Shown: in pieces, positions 1 through 12,700 of the stretch
How positions within the stretch are numbered: the stretch's first letter is position 1
Layout: each line of letters starts with the position of its first letter
Source of the DNA: Arenicola marina
Taxonomy: Eukaryota > Annelida > Polychaeta > Arenicolidae
Direction of reading: 5' to 3'
Assembly (NCBI GenBank): GCA_964019135.1
Contig: OZ025257.1
Coordinates: 11,311,971-11,375,970, forward strand
DNA: 64,000 nucleotides
Position numbers and translations under genes: made by a program
The notes under the pieces: model-generated
Database searches by the model: none
Seen by the model: only the letters and a program-made list of their open reading frames with translations
What the model was told of the DNA's origin: nothing

Positions 1-573
1 ACGGTCGCCCTGGCTCTCGTTACAACGCCTCCAGATCTTATTCAGCCATGCCGCCGGTTACCCTTTGTAAATGTAGACGGGACTTCTGTGTGGCATTGTA
101 TTATATTCCACGGCATTACGTCCCACAGCCGACGTGCCTGCCGGTCAATTCTTTCACCCCCACTCCCCTCTTCGGCTTTCCGAGTTGCACAATATAGATA
201 AAAGACCAACACTAATACACGGCGGTAGGGAAAATGGAGACACAGATTCGGGAGGAGGGCGGGGGGGGGGGGGGTATGGGGGAAAGCGGGACAGGAGATT
301 CCTCCAGCTAAGAATTATATATCTACTGACAATCATGACCATTTCTTTCTCACATCCCCACAAACACCAACAGCAGTGGGTCTGTGCCGTTGATAGTGTC
401 AGTAGAATTACTGACCAACCTTATAGTTATACATATTGCACAATTCAGCCTACAGTACAGTCAGCCACCTGCACCGCAGAAACATTTGCCTCCATTTCTA
501 CTCACTATCCTACTACCCGAAACGAACACACAAAGCCGAACTCTCGCACTGGGAAAAAAATAGCATATATATC
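1..573. other. 5' flank of cysteine-rich gene, no gene seen
   Basis: No convincing coding exon on either strand. The stretch holds a run of about 15 G at roughly 260-275 and AT-rich sequence just upstream of the start codon at 574. It probably contains the promoter and 5' UTR of the gene that follows, but no TATA box or initiator could be placed with confidence. Confidence 0.4.
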
Positions 574-3420
574 ATGGATTTTTGTTGTTTCTTTCAGGCT
601 TTCCTTTTTGTCCTTGTGGCCATTTTCGGCTCAGGTAAGTCTTACAATATTAAACTTCCAGTCATAGTTCCTACGATATTGCCGTTCATATTCTAAATGT
701 AACGCATGACACTAACATCAACCATATCATACTGATTAAAACAGCTCAAGGAAATATGTTGTAGAGTTAACATTTGCAGCTTTATTTACAATCGCGCATG
801 TATTGCGTTCTACATTAGGGTTAAAAATCCTACCTAAGGACAATTTGAATCGGAAAAATTATAAATAGAAACTCTGTAGATTTCAACTTGAACTAGGCAG
901 CTAAGACATTAATATATATATATATATACAGGAAAATACATTCTACATTCATATACATGAGATGTTTGTGTTGTTTGTTGCAGCGCTCGCCAAGCAGTAC
1001 TGTAACGACGATACTGACTGCGAGTATCTGGGTAACCTCAAGTGTATGTTCTCCATGTGCGGCACGTGGGGGGTGTGCGGCTGCGAGCGAGGTTACTACG
1101 CACGCTACCTCGGCTCCGAGAGAAATTTCGATTGCGTACCAGGTAAGTAACCCCAGTTTGACCTGAAAAGTTTCAGTTGGAATTGCATAATGGAAGGCCG
1201 GGTGGGTGGATGCATTCGATTCCATAGTCTTTGTGGGGTACAATATTTAACGGTCCAAATTCGAGAGATTTTCAAGAATGCGACATTCAGTATCATATCA
1301 TTTGGGTCGATATTAAGGCAACCGCGTCGTTTATAAGCTGGTGGTAAGGTGTAAGACTTTTGTCTGAGGCTGGGAGAACGCGGCCTTCAGAAAAGTCAGC
1401 GCCCACCTGACCGGACCGTTGCAAGACGATTGTTGGTCTAATATAATACGTGCGATTGTTGGTCTAATATTCCACGACCATAACCGTTTGCGTTTGCAGC
1501 CCGGAAGGTGGATGAGCACTGTACGACGGACTGGGAAGAAGGTTACTGCGCGGCGGAGCACTCCTCCTGTAAACTCAATATATGTGTCTGTGACGCCTTC
1601 CACGAGAAGCGATGGGGAGGCGAGTCCTGCCGGCCGTACCAGCAGGAGTTTTTCAACTCAGAGTCGTGCGTGGACGGTGCCGAATGTGGCGACGGGTCCA
1701 CGTGTACCAAGGGCAACAATTGGTGGGGAGCGTTCACCGGTCTGGCCGTCAACGAACCACTGCACGCCCTTACCAACGTACCCTTTGACCAGACCCCGGG
1801 TGTCTGCGCATGCCCATCGGGTTTCCGCACCGCCTTGCCCAACACCTACGAGACTAGCTTCTTCATGGGACGGAAAACCCCGATCTGCGTTGCACGTAAG
1901 TGTAGCGGAGTCCAGGGGATATATTATACCAGAGGCCCCAACATTAATTAATTAATTAATTAATTAATTTGCACGTTTTATGTTATATTTCTCACTTGAC
2001 AACTACCCCAAGGAGCATATGGCCGATGACCAGTAACCTCGCTGAGGAGAAAATAGGCGCTTCTTAATTAATTCAAAGCCAATTTAATTCAAAGGGGTTC
2101 ATTTACATGTGAATTGGTGATTGATAAATCCTCGAACAGTATAAGGTTTGCAACAACAAAAAAAACCCCTATCAGTTCTTGTCTCTCATTACGCCTTGCT
2201 CTTCTCCCGTAATTTCCAGTGAAGGTCGGAGACAAGTGCACCAGAGATGCCGACTGTGGTAACATCAAAGTGCCCACGACAGGCGGCGGTGGCTGGACAA
2301 CTTTCGAGGCGGCCGTCTGCGACAAGACTTCCGCTGTGTGTAGATGCAGGGACGCAACGCACAAGGCAGACATTACCGGGCTCTTCTGTGGAAAACGTAA
2401 GCCCTGATCTATCTGTAAAAGCCGCTTAACAACACGCACGCACGACGCGGGACGCGATAAGGGTGGATGGGTGTGTTAACACCATACTCACATCAGTCAC
2501 CTCGCCTTTATTTCGGTATTCAGGCAGAGATACTATAATACTGATCCTATTGAAACCCTTCGCATTGCCCTTTCTAGGACCTGAGGGAAAATTCACTTAA
2601 TCAGCTATTCATTTGAACAGTTTAAAGAGGTAAACTCAGTGGCAAATTCAGCAAAACGAGGGGGTGGGGGGGGGGGGACAACTGCCCCACCCCTCCTGGC
2701 CCATATCTGCATCCCGCACAGAAACTGATGCAGTGACTGCCGCTATTTTTTGTTATATTCCACACTCAATTTCATAAGTTACCTAACTGATCTGTACGTT
2801 GTGTGGTGTGTAGACTGAGCGAGGCTGGCGACTTAATCCTCAATGGTTGTTACCCCTTGCTACACACAGCCATGGCAGCCGGCGCGCCGTGCACGTACAA
2901 CGGAGCTATCACGGACAGCGAGAACGGAGTGTGTAACGGAGACCTGGGACTGCGCTGCGGCGACCCCTGTGACCTGACCGAGTGGAACGGCTCCCAGAAC
3001 TTCACCTGCGTGTGTGATCCTGGCTGGGTCAAGTCCGGATCATCCTGCTCCAAAGGTAACTCCCCCGTGATTCAATCCTCAAAGCAAACTACTAAAGTGC
3101 GAATTTGGCATAAACAAATCTAGTTTAGATTAATAAATGAAAAGTAACTTTTTTTTGTGTCGCGGAATCAGGCTTGCATTTAAATATTGTAGAGATAATG
3201 ATTATGGACAACGTAATGTGGCTACAGATATTACATGGCCTCCCCCTGTGTCTTTACAGCCGCCGAAGGCACAGCCTGCGTCGGCGACTTCCAGTGCAAG
3301 TCCTTCAATGATAATGCCATCTGCGAGTACGGGGCCTGTGCCAACAGTGCTGTAACCATGGCGATGAGCCTGGCGACCATGCTGCTCCCCCTGGTGGCAT
3401 TCTGGAGCAAGCGGTCATAA
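574..3420 (+). CDS. Cysteine-rich secreted, probably GPI-anchored protein (6 exons)
   Basis: Six exons: 574-634, 984-1142, 1500-1895, 2220-2396, 2870-3055, 3260-3420. They total 1140 nt and 379 residues. All five introns are GT-AG and phase 1, the pattern of shuffled extracellular modules. Exon 1 encodes a signal peptide starting MDFCCFFQAFLFVLVAIFGS. The middle is built of Cys modules with C-x5-DC openings and C-x-C-x-C closings (e.g. TKCTRDADCG-like in exon 4, VCACPSGF in exon 3), resembling EB/EGF-like modules. The C-terminus is small residues (ANSAV), a hydrophobic stretch of about 18 residues (MAMSLATMLLPLVAF) and a short basic tail, as in GPI-anchor signals. Known of such families: cell-surface or secreted roles. 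No specific function can be assigned. The gene is convergent with TCF25. Confidence 0.85.
1943..1970. repeat. (ATTA)n microsatellite
   Basis: About seven tetranucleotide units in intron 3 of the cysteine-rich gene, just past the exon 3 donor at 1896. Confidence 0.95.
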
Positions 3421-6400
3421 GAAACCTCGCGAGCACGCGAAGGAATCAACTGCACCACTCCTAGAGGGAAAGGTGGGGGGGGGGGGTCTCATGTTACCCA
3501 AGTAACTGAGGGGTTTGGTAATAGTTATGACAAGAATGATCGTCCATATGGGTAAACCAATATTCTTTAATCTAACGTGGTAATGTGGTCAGATATCTTT
3601 GACTGGGATTAAATTGTCTGTGATACAGTTAAACCGGCGCATTTCATTTCAGTCCCTCCAATACACACAACAGTATAACTGGAATTATTATTTATTTTCC
3701 TTATGTTATTATCGTTATTGTTGTTGTCGTTATAATAGCGTATTCCGAGGCTACAGTGGCCACAGTGGCCACAGCGTTATCTATTGGTCCACAATCCACG
3801 ACTACTAAATTATCCACTTTTGAATTTGATAAATAATAGGAAACACATCGGTTTTTCGTGTCAAGGTCGTTATTTCATTTTCCTCCGCCAAGGAGATACG
3901 CAGAAAAAGGACCAGGAGGGGGTTGTGAGGGCAGGGTCGTTAGCCCTCATAGGGTAAGATCTTAGCTTTCACTTTCGCAAAAACAAATCAGAGCTTTAAC
4001 GTCCGGAATTGCATACGCTGACGAAGTCATATCTTCAGTCGCGCAAACCCATGTGACACGTGCGGCGAGCAAACGTCTACAAATCAGGAACGAAATTGCT
4101 TCGCGAACGCGTTGTCAGTTACTTTCCCCTAGCCGTATTTATTTAGTTATTGTTCTGCAAAATGCATCCGCAGCCGTAAGTCAACGCTACTGCTACGTCA
4201 TCGTGTGTCCTTTCCGTCCCTCATAATATTACACCTGCATTTTGTATATTTATCTATTTATATTGTAACAATGCTCATAGAGTCTAGCGTCGCCAATTCT
4301 CGACCTGGGGTCAAAGAGGACGCCATCTTAAGTCTCATGACCTGACCCACGTGGTACATGAAGAGGGTCAAGTGTTGTCGCCATGGCAACAGCGCATACC
4401 TTCTGAGGGATATGGCGACCTGTCAGGTTATCAGGGATTTGTTTATCTCGTGTCTTTCGTGTTTCACGCATTATATCAAATCCGGATTTGATAAGTTGAC
4501 GTCTTCGTGTCTTTAGATGTGTGTATTTAAACGAACGTAATAAATTGTTTACATATATAAGATCAGTATTGAACTTGCTGTTCCAACTAACTGCCTTGGA
4601 AGGATGAACGAAACACGGTCAAACGAATCCCCAAACCATACCGTTGTATTCTCACATAAAGCCGTTTTGAATGCTTTTCACAAACCAGTTGACCAATAAA
4701 GTCATCTCGGAATAACAGGAAGGCGGGAATGGGGTGGGCATGGACAGGAGCCACGCTTCACGGTTGTCCCACTGCTCACAAAAAACATGAAACCTACATC
4801 CTAGAGATCGTCTTAGAGACCTTTGCACGGGAAGGGTTTATGCCCTCGCACCGGGCGCTCAGCCGATCTACAGCACACACAGGCGGCAAGAGCGCTTCTT
4901 CACAAAAACAAGTGACGTAACGACCCTTTCTGTGGCCAGGGACGAAAGCAGAGCATTTGATTTCCAGAATGACAATGAACCACAGGAATAAACAGTGATG
5001 ACGAAGCGGAAGAGATCAGCGACACGCCAATGCATCGCACTTCCGGTCGTGCCGTGCTTAGGCCACCAATAAAGCACACTCCGTCATTGCAACCCACACA
5101 AATATGACCTTGATTTGAACCTGCAAAGAAACGCTTGGCTGCGGGTCGTATCGTCGTCACGCAATTGAAGAATCAGAGCGGAAACGTGACGTGACGTCAC
5201 GTAAACGTCACGTAAAAGAAATCTGGGACCACACAATCTCAACCGAAACATTAGGCTACTAATAGACGTTATTTTGGATTTAGAGAGGTCTACGCCAAAT
5301 GACTATTCAACGTCGAGACTCTATGTCACGTATAAGTATATCATTACATTATATATTTATATAGATATATATTAAGGACAAATAAGACATTACAAAATGA
5401 CATCTCGAGGCATTGTCCAACTTCCATCATTGAACAAATAATTGTAAGTAACCATAGAAAATACAATCCAAACAACTGCAGCAGTAGATGTCGCTACGCT
5501 TATGGTCAAAGTGTCGCCGTATATTCATACACACCTTTCCACGCCAGGATGCCAAGTCAAAGGATGGCAGCAAAAAGACGTGAACAAGTTGTACACAAAC
5601 ACTATTCATCTGCGTTATTGCAATGTTAAAGGTGCCATTACACCAAAATGGCGGGAGAAAGGTTTGGTGAGTTCAAGGGGAGACGCATTCACACGAGACC
5701 GTTCACTGTGAAGCCTGCTTAGCTCAGTCGGTAGAGCATCAGGCCCGGGGGGTGGGGGGGGGGAGGGAGTATCTCAAGATAACTGACTGCTGGGGACGAG
5801 CCGCCAGAAAGGGCGTCTTTGTCGTGCATGTTGGTCCTAAATTATGCATTTTCGGTACATGCATGGGTCTTCTTTGGGTGGCAGTTGGTACGCGAATGGG
5901 TCCGCTCGATTGTCAAGCAGGATAATCCCAAGGCTTTTCGTCAATGTAGTTTTTGCTAAAATCGACCAACTTTCTCAGACGTCGAAGCATGCGTCCTAAT
6001 TTTACACTGTTTTTGGTAAGGTTGTGTCAATGTTTTTTTAAATTTATCGCTAGCCACTCGGGGGGTGGAGGCGGTATTTCAGTTTATATATTACAATGTT
6101 CTCGATGTAACACGGAAAATACGGTGCTCCCTACCGTCTGCCGTTAACTATAATAATTCATGGGCTCTAGATAACATTGAAGATGAACCAAAAATTCGAT
6201 GGTCCCAAGTTGGGATTCTAAAGAAAAACACGCAATACAAGTGATGGCGCACTGAGTAACAGATGGTCACAAAAAATATGCAGATCGCTTAGAATCTCAC
6301 GAAATGAACACCAAGATAGCTGTCACACATCTGTCTGGTGAAAGTTTGGAGACAAATGTATAAGAATAAAATCACGAAAGTGCATTTCTGCAATTGCGCA

Positions 6401-6497
6401 ATCACTATGTACCTGCCCAATCACTGGGCCACCTTCCATAATGGAAAGCTGAGTTTACGCGGCCCAGACGGCTCGCATGTTAGCAGCTTACAACGCT
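3421..6497. other. Intergenic, no gene seen
   Basis: Lies between the stop of the cysteine-rich gene and the last TCF25 exon I can find. Both strands were searched for the missing C-terminal exons of TCF25 and none was seen. Content: a G run at about 3475-3487, AT-rich sequence near 5341-5375, a tRNA-like half at 5713 followed by a G run, and otherwise featureless DNA. The 3' UTR of the cysteine-rich gene must be at the left end, but no clear AATAAA signal was placed. Confidence 0.5.
5713..5745 (+). other. tRNA-Lys-like 5' half (A-box fragment)
   Basis: The sequence TTAGCTCAGTCGGTAGAGCA has the D-arm and A-box of a tRNA-Lys-type molecule. It is followed by a G-rich run rather than an anticodon arm, B-box and acceptor 3' strand. 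It is a fragment, either from a tRNA or from a tRNA-headed SINE, not a working tRNA gene. Confidence 0.6.
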
Positions 6498-6628
6498 ACG
6501 AGGACGATAATGGAGGACGATAATGGCGGACGATAATGGAGGATGGTAATTGGGGACGATCATGAAGGACGATAATGGAGGACGATAATGAAGAACGATA
6601 ATGAAGGACGATAATGGAGGACGATATC
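6498..6628 (+). repeat. 13-bp minisatellite (GGACGATAATGGA-like)
   Basis: About ten imperfect 13-bp units with the core GGACGATAATG. The array ends about 100 bp from the last TCF25 exon found (6727). Confidence 0.9.
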
Positions 6629-6726
6629 GGTCGAGGTGACCAAGCAGAGGCTGGAAAAATGACCCAGGGTCAAATGGGCGATTTTGGAAAGCGAAGTTTC
6701 TATCATCAATGTAAAGGTTGATTTAC

Positions 6727-9700
6727 CTGAGCTGCGAGTTGACCCCGAAGAATTCATGGGCGGCCACGTCCTTGTCCGGTGCAACACTGCACTTGTCTAG
6801 CAGCGGCAGTAGCAGTCCGGGGTACATCAGGAGAGCTCGCTGAAGCTAAACACAACCACGTGCATAATTAGTTAATTCACCAATTAATACCCACAACACA
6901 TGGTAAGAATATTTGGGATTAAATACGTGTCTTCGTCAACCATACGGACGGGGAACTGGGAAAGTGTAAGAGTGAGGGGGGGTGGGGGGCACTGGCCAGT
7001 AGGTAGCGCGTTCGGCTATTGTCGAGAGTGCTCCCATTGGCCATTCCAAGCGGCCTGTGTGTGGTTCGAGCCCCATCGGTGCAGATGTCTATTTATTGCA
7101 GGTTAAAGAGCCCATGTCTCTCCCTAGCAAAAATGAGGGGTTAATCCCGGAGACACGCTCCTCGCTACCTTGACCCTATTGTCGTGATATGACCTGTGAC
7201 AGAGGTTAAAGCGTCCGGCTTAAACCAATCAAGAAACGATACTGCGACAGCAGGAAATGCGGTATCTCGTTTCTGTTTTACATCGACATTTCATTTTGAA
7301 ATATATGTTAATATATGCAACAGTATATTGTAACAACAGTATATGATGCAACAGGCGAATCTGCCAATGATGCTACCACATTTACAGATTAAAATTGTTA
7401 AGGTTTTGAATATAACCATATACCGATAAACAAATTGACAAATTGCGCGTCCTAACCATGTCGTCTGCCTCTGTGGTTTCCCGCTCTTCTTGTATAGCCG
7501 TGTGATAAGTGGCCAGAGCAACAGAGAAGGCGAAGTTTGGCAACTGAGACAGGTTTCGATGCGCCTGAAATTATAACAAGGGCAATTCTGAAAATTATGA
7601 CAATCATAAAAAACATTTCCAAGTATACATGTATATCGCTAACTTAATAAACGTCGACTTCGACACTCCGAAGGACAAAGAGAACAATATTTGGTACAAA
7701 CGTACTTCGTGATTCTTGTAAATAAAAGTTTAAGAACTAAATAAAACGTGCCTTAGAATAATGATAATAGTGTAGGGTTTGCGACCCACAAATTAATTAT
7801 TTAACGATAGGGATATATAACAGCAAGACTTGTCGGAAGAGTTAACATCTAGCGTTATTTCCCCTTACCTCCCATTCTTGGAACATCCGGATGAGGAAGG
7901 AATATTGCTCAGATTTTAAAGCGTAAAAGTCCAGCATCAGCAAAACGCAAAGTGGATCTCCCTCTGGGTCAAAACTGGGTAGGATAAAGAAAGATAAAGC
8001 ATGTATATATATATCATCTGATCTTCAGAATATTCACAGAATCCGAAATTCATAGTATAAACCTGCGGAAACAAACCTGGTCATAACATATTACAATATG
8101 GTATAATCAGTTTTGATTGCTCACGAGAGTCGGGATATACAAACCTAAAGGATATTTAAGTTATATTTATTTATAGGTATCTTCAATCTGTTCAGTCAAT
8201 AACTTAGCTGCATGTATATTGCCAAATATAACAGGTGAATTAGAACCTTTGGTAACGGGTTAAATTGGCCAAGATTTCGCAGCGGCAGAACAAGCTAATA
8301 ATTGCCTGTTGCTGCATATTTTGGCATGCCTCAGCTTGTGATTAGTTAGCAGCTTCTTAGCTAAACATATTATACTCATGTTACCCAAGAATTACGTACC
8401 TCAAGATCAATTTACAAAACTCTAGCGCCGTTCTGTAGCACCCTCTCTGACCAACGAAGATGAGATGTCGAAACAATGCGATGTAGAAAGCTCTGAAATT
8501 ATAAATGTAACTTTCAGTTCATAAATTACCTGGTGCATATGCAATTATATTTCGTTGATTGTCTCACGAATAAATAGCAAAACAAGCGTAAGTGACTTGT
8601 GCTATTGACATGTATGAAATAAGCAGCTGCAGTCATTCCCAGTTTCCTAGGTGCCACAGCCCTTTTTAATATTCACAGATATGAGTCAAAGATAAATACA
8701 GAAGGGGAGGAGTTATGGCTACTAGACGCTACAGACTAAGGTTCCAGTTCCGAATTATGATCCTGAGAAAGTCGATCTGCAGCTGATCTAACAGGCGGAT
8801 CTAACAGGCCAGGAATCATGCTACAGCTGATCCAGCAAGCTAGTAATCATGCTACAGCTGATCTAACAAGCTAGTAATCATGCTACAGCTGATCTAACAA
8901 TCTAGTAACCATGCTACAGCTGATCTAATAAGCTAGTAATCATGCTACAGCTGATCTAACAAGCTAGTAATCATGCTACAGCTGATCTAACAAGCTAGTA
9001 ATCATGCTACAGCTGATCTAACCGGCCCGGAATCATACTACAGCGGATCTAACAGGCTAGGAATCATGCTACAGCTGATCTACCAGGACATGAATCATGC
9101 TACAGCACAGCTGACAGGCTAGGAAAAGAATCATCTGCAGCTGATCTAACAGGCTAGGAATCATGCTACAGCCGATCTAACAGGATAGAAATCATGCTAC
9201 AGCTGATCTAACAGGCTGTGAAAGGAATCATGCTACAGCTGATCTAACAGGCTATGAGAGGAATCATGCTACAGCTGATCTAACAAGCTGTGAAAGGAAT
9301 CATGCTACAGCTGATCTAACAGGCTAGAAAATGAATCATGCTACAGCTGATCTAACAGGCTATGAAAAGAATCATACTACAGGTGATCTAACAGGCTGTG
9401 AAAGGAATCATGTTGTATCATAACCTAACAGGCTGTTAAAGGAATCATGCTACAGGTGATCTAACACTTTATGAAAAGAATCATGCCATATTTGATCTAA
9501 CAGGCTATGAAAAGAATCATGCTACAGGTGATCTAACAGGCTATGAAAGGAATCATGCTATAGGTGATCTAACAGGCTGTGAAAGAAATCATGCTACAGC
9601 TGATCTAACAGGCTATGAAAAGAATCATGCTACAGGTGATCTAACAGGCTATGAAAGGAATTATGCTATAGGTGATCTAACAGGCTGTGAAAGAAAGCAT

Positions 9701-12700
9701 GCTACAGCTGATCTAACAGGTTATGAAAAGAATCATGCTACAGGTGATCTAACAGGCTATGAAGAGAATCACGCTACAGATGATCTAACAGGTTATGAAA
9801 AGAAACATGCTACAGCTGATCTAACAGGTTATGAAAAGAATCATGCTACAGGTGATCTAACAGGCTGTGAAAGGAATGATGCTACATTTGATCTAACAGG
9901 CTATTAATGGATCATGCTACATTTGATCTAACAGGCTATGAAAAGAATCATGCTACAGCTCATCTAACAGGCTGTGAAAGGAATCATGCTACAGGTGATC
10001 TAACAGGCTGTGAAAGGAATCATGCTAAGGTGATCTAACAGGTTATGAAAAGAATCATGCTACATTTGATCTAACAGGCTATGAAAAGAATCATGCTACA
10101 GCTGATCTAACAGGTTATGACAAGAATCATGCTACATTTGATCTAAGGGGCTATGAAAGGAATCATGCTACAGGTGATCTAACAGGCCATGAAAAGAATC
10201 ATGCTACAGGTGATCTAACAGGCTGTGAAAGGAATGATGCTACATTTGATCTAACAGGCTATTAATGGATCATGCTACATTTGATCTAACAGGCTATGAA
10301 AAGAATCATGCTACAGCTCATCTAACAGGCTGTGAAAGGAATCATGCTACAGCTGATCTAACAGGCTGTGAAAGGAATCATGCTACAGCTGATCTAACAG
10401 GCTGTGAAAGGAATCATGCTACAGCTGATCTAACAGACTGGGCGCTCCTCCCCATGAGATGTCATTTCATAAACGCTGCTCACTCACCGATTTTCCGGCC
10501 TGCGATAATCGAACCGACAGGTTCCTTGAGTAAGGCTGAAGGAGGCGTGGAAGTTGCATTCGAACCCGTATAAGGATCTCTCTGTGCAATCCCAAAACAG
10601 AAGCGAAAAGCGAGGTGACAGCGGGTATAAAGGGGTTTGTTGGTTATTCAGGACTCTTTAACCACTTTTGGTCATATCGCGTCAATGGGAGAAGGAAGGG
10701 AGAGTGGAGCCATGTCTCCGGGGGTAACCCCGTACTCTTTGCGAAAAATGACATGGGATCTTTATCCTGCGACCACACAGACATGGCCACAGCAGGGCTT
10801 GAACCATCGATCAACGCGCCGTTAGGCTCTCAGGTGACCAGAGCACTCAATGCGAGCGCTCTAGCCCACTGAGCTATCGCGCCGGCCCCGGGTATAAAGG
10901 GGTGCGTGGAGTGTTAGACCACTGTTGCGCACGGTAAGGCTAATCCCTTAATGTCTTCCAATGGAAAAGACTGTAGAGAAATCTGCTTTCAGTCATTCTG
11001 ACTTAGATGTGCAAGAATATCACAATAGTAAATGGAGCTTAGTAAGCTAGTATATGGAGGATTTTGCAAAATGTGATAATTAATGTTATTTGGCAGTATG
11101 GATCTAATAATCCTTTACATAACGTAAGTCGCGATCAAAGTAAGACTTAATGCCAGTGTATATGTATAGCCGCGATACATTCTGAAGCCACACCGACTCT
11201 TTCATCGCAGTAACTTGGAGAGTGAAGTAAAAAGTGTGTGGTGTTATGCAATCTCCAATGGGTTTTAACAAAGATTTTTTGAAGCTCGCCTACGTCATTT
11301 GACATTAAGCAGGCACAGCTGCAGACCAACACGTTGTGGCTTGTATGACGGTACATTAATGTAAAAGATTCAGCACATGTCATTGTCAGCCAGGTTTTTT
11401 GGTCCAATTTAGCCTCCAATTGCACAATAGTGGCTTGTAACACCGACGTATCAATTCAGGCGAGTTTCTGTACATGATTTTTCCCCATATAAAGAAAACG
11501 TTAAAAGTTGTATTTTTGTTACTTAATGGTCTATGACTCAATTTAAGCGGTTGCACAATACCCGTTTTCTGCATTTTACCGCTTATTTAAAGAATTTCCA
11601 ACAAATTGAGGTTAGCGAATGGAATAGCGATATTCAAGGGGTTACAAGCAATACGGAAGAGAATTCCCCACCTATAAGGTCTGTAGCCATCTGGGTGTTA
11701 TCACTCATTTTGCATATCTCGCTGACCTGCAGCAAGGTGTCGATGTGGTATGCATGGATGTGCAGCACGCTCTGCAACACAGCAAAGACATTCTCTTACA
11801 CGAATGCCATAGGTGAACCCGAAGTAGCAAATTGAGTTCATTGATGCGGTCGAAATCATCTAAACAAACCAAATATTAGCACATCGCGATTGAAGTCAAA
11901 TCTGATTGGTTGTATATTCAGGACGCTTTAAACAATTGGTCATATCTCGTCAATGGGAGACGGAGGGAAGAGCGGAGCCATGTCCCCGGGGTAACCCCCT
12001 GCTCTTTGCGCAGGACATAAAATCTGTATCCTGCGACCACACAGACGTGGCCACAGCAGAGCTCAAACCACCGATCCGCGTGCCGTTAGGCTCTCAGGTG
12101 ACCAGAGCGAGCGTACATACTGAGCTATCGAGGCGGCCCCGAAGCCAAATCTGAAGCTACCGACTGCGCTACGAAGGCTCCGACGCCGCCTAGAGTAATT
12201 GTTCATCGGATAAATCGCAAAAAAGATACAAAGATACAAAGATGTTTTGTCTTTCTAGTAATGATAAAGAGAGCTTCTGATACCATGATATTCTCAGGAT
12301 CCAGAGATTCCACAGCATCGAGAAACTGGAACTGGATTTGTTGGTAATGCTTGTTGTGCTCGAAGGTAAAATACTGGCAGCCATTTCTGGTCTCCAGAAG
12401 TTCCATCGACAAGCCTGCAACGGAAATATGGATTAATATTACAGCACAATCAGAATGTCATGCATTAAAATACAGAATAAGCAGCTACATATCACCTGTT
12501 TACGCGGACTATATTTGTGTTTATATGTGTCAGTATACGTTAAACAGAAACGATAAAATCAAATATTACCATTCATGCATATTATGCACATCGAATTATT
12601 GACATTATATAAATAGCTTCACATTAAATTTAATATTTACTTAATACTTTAATTAAACCATGCCATATCTGATGATGAGTCCCCAGTGTTGACAAGGACA

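Noticed and set aside
4868-5160. Minus-strand open frames as the missing TCF25 C-terminus
   Set aside because: The translations share no motif with the TCF25 C-terminal region and have no suitable splice sites in phase 2.
5713-5790. tRNA-Lys gene
   Set aside because: Only the 5' half matches. The anticodon arm, B-box and acceptor 3' strand are absent.
8778-10438. CRISPR array
   Set aside because: Repeats are contiguous or differ only by decay, with no unique spacers, and lie in a eukaryotic intron.
10265-10573. Open frame with 12-residue repeats (CERNHATADLTG)
   Set aside because: By-product of the 36-bp repeat period. Its end runs antisense over TCF25 exon 8.
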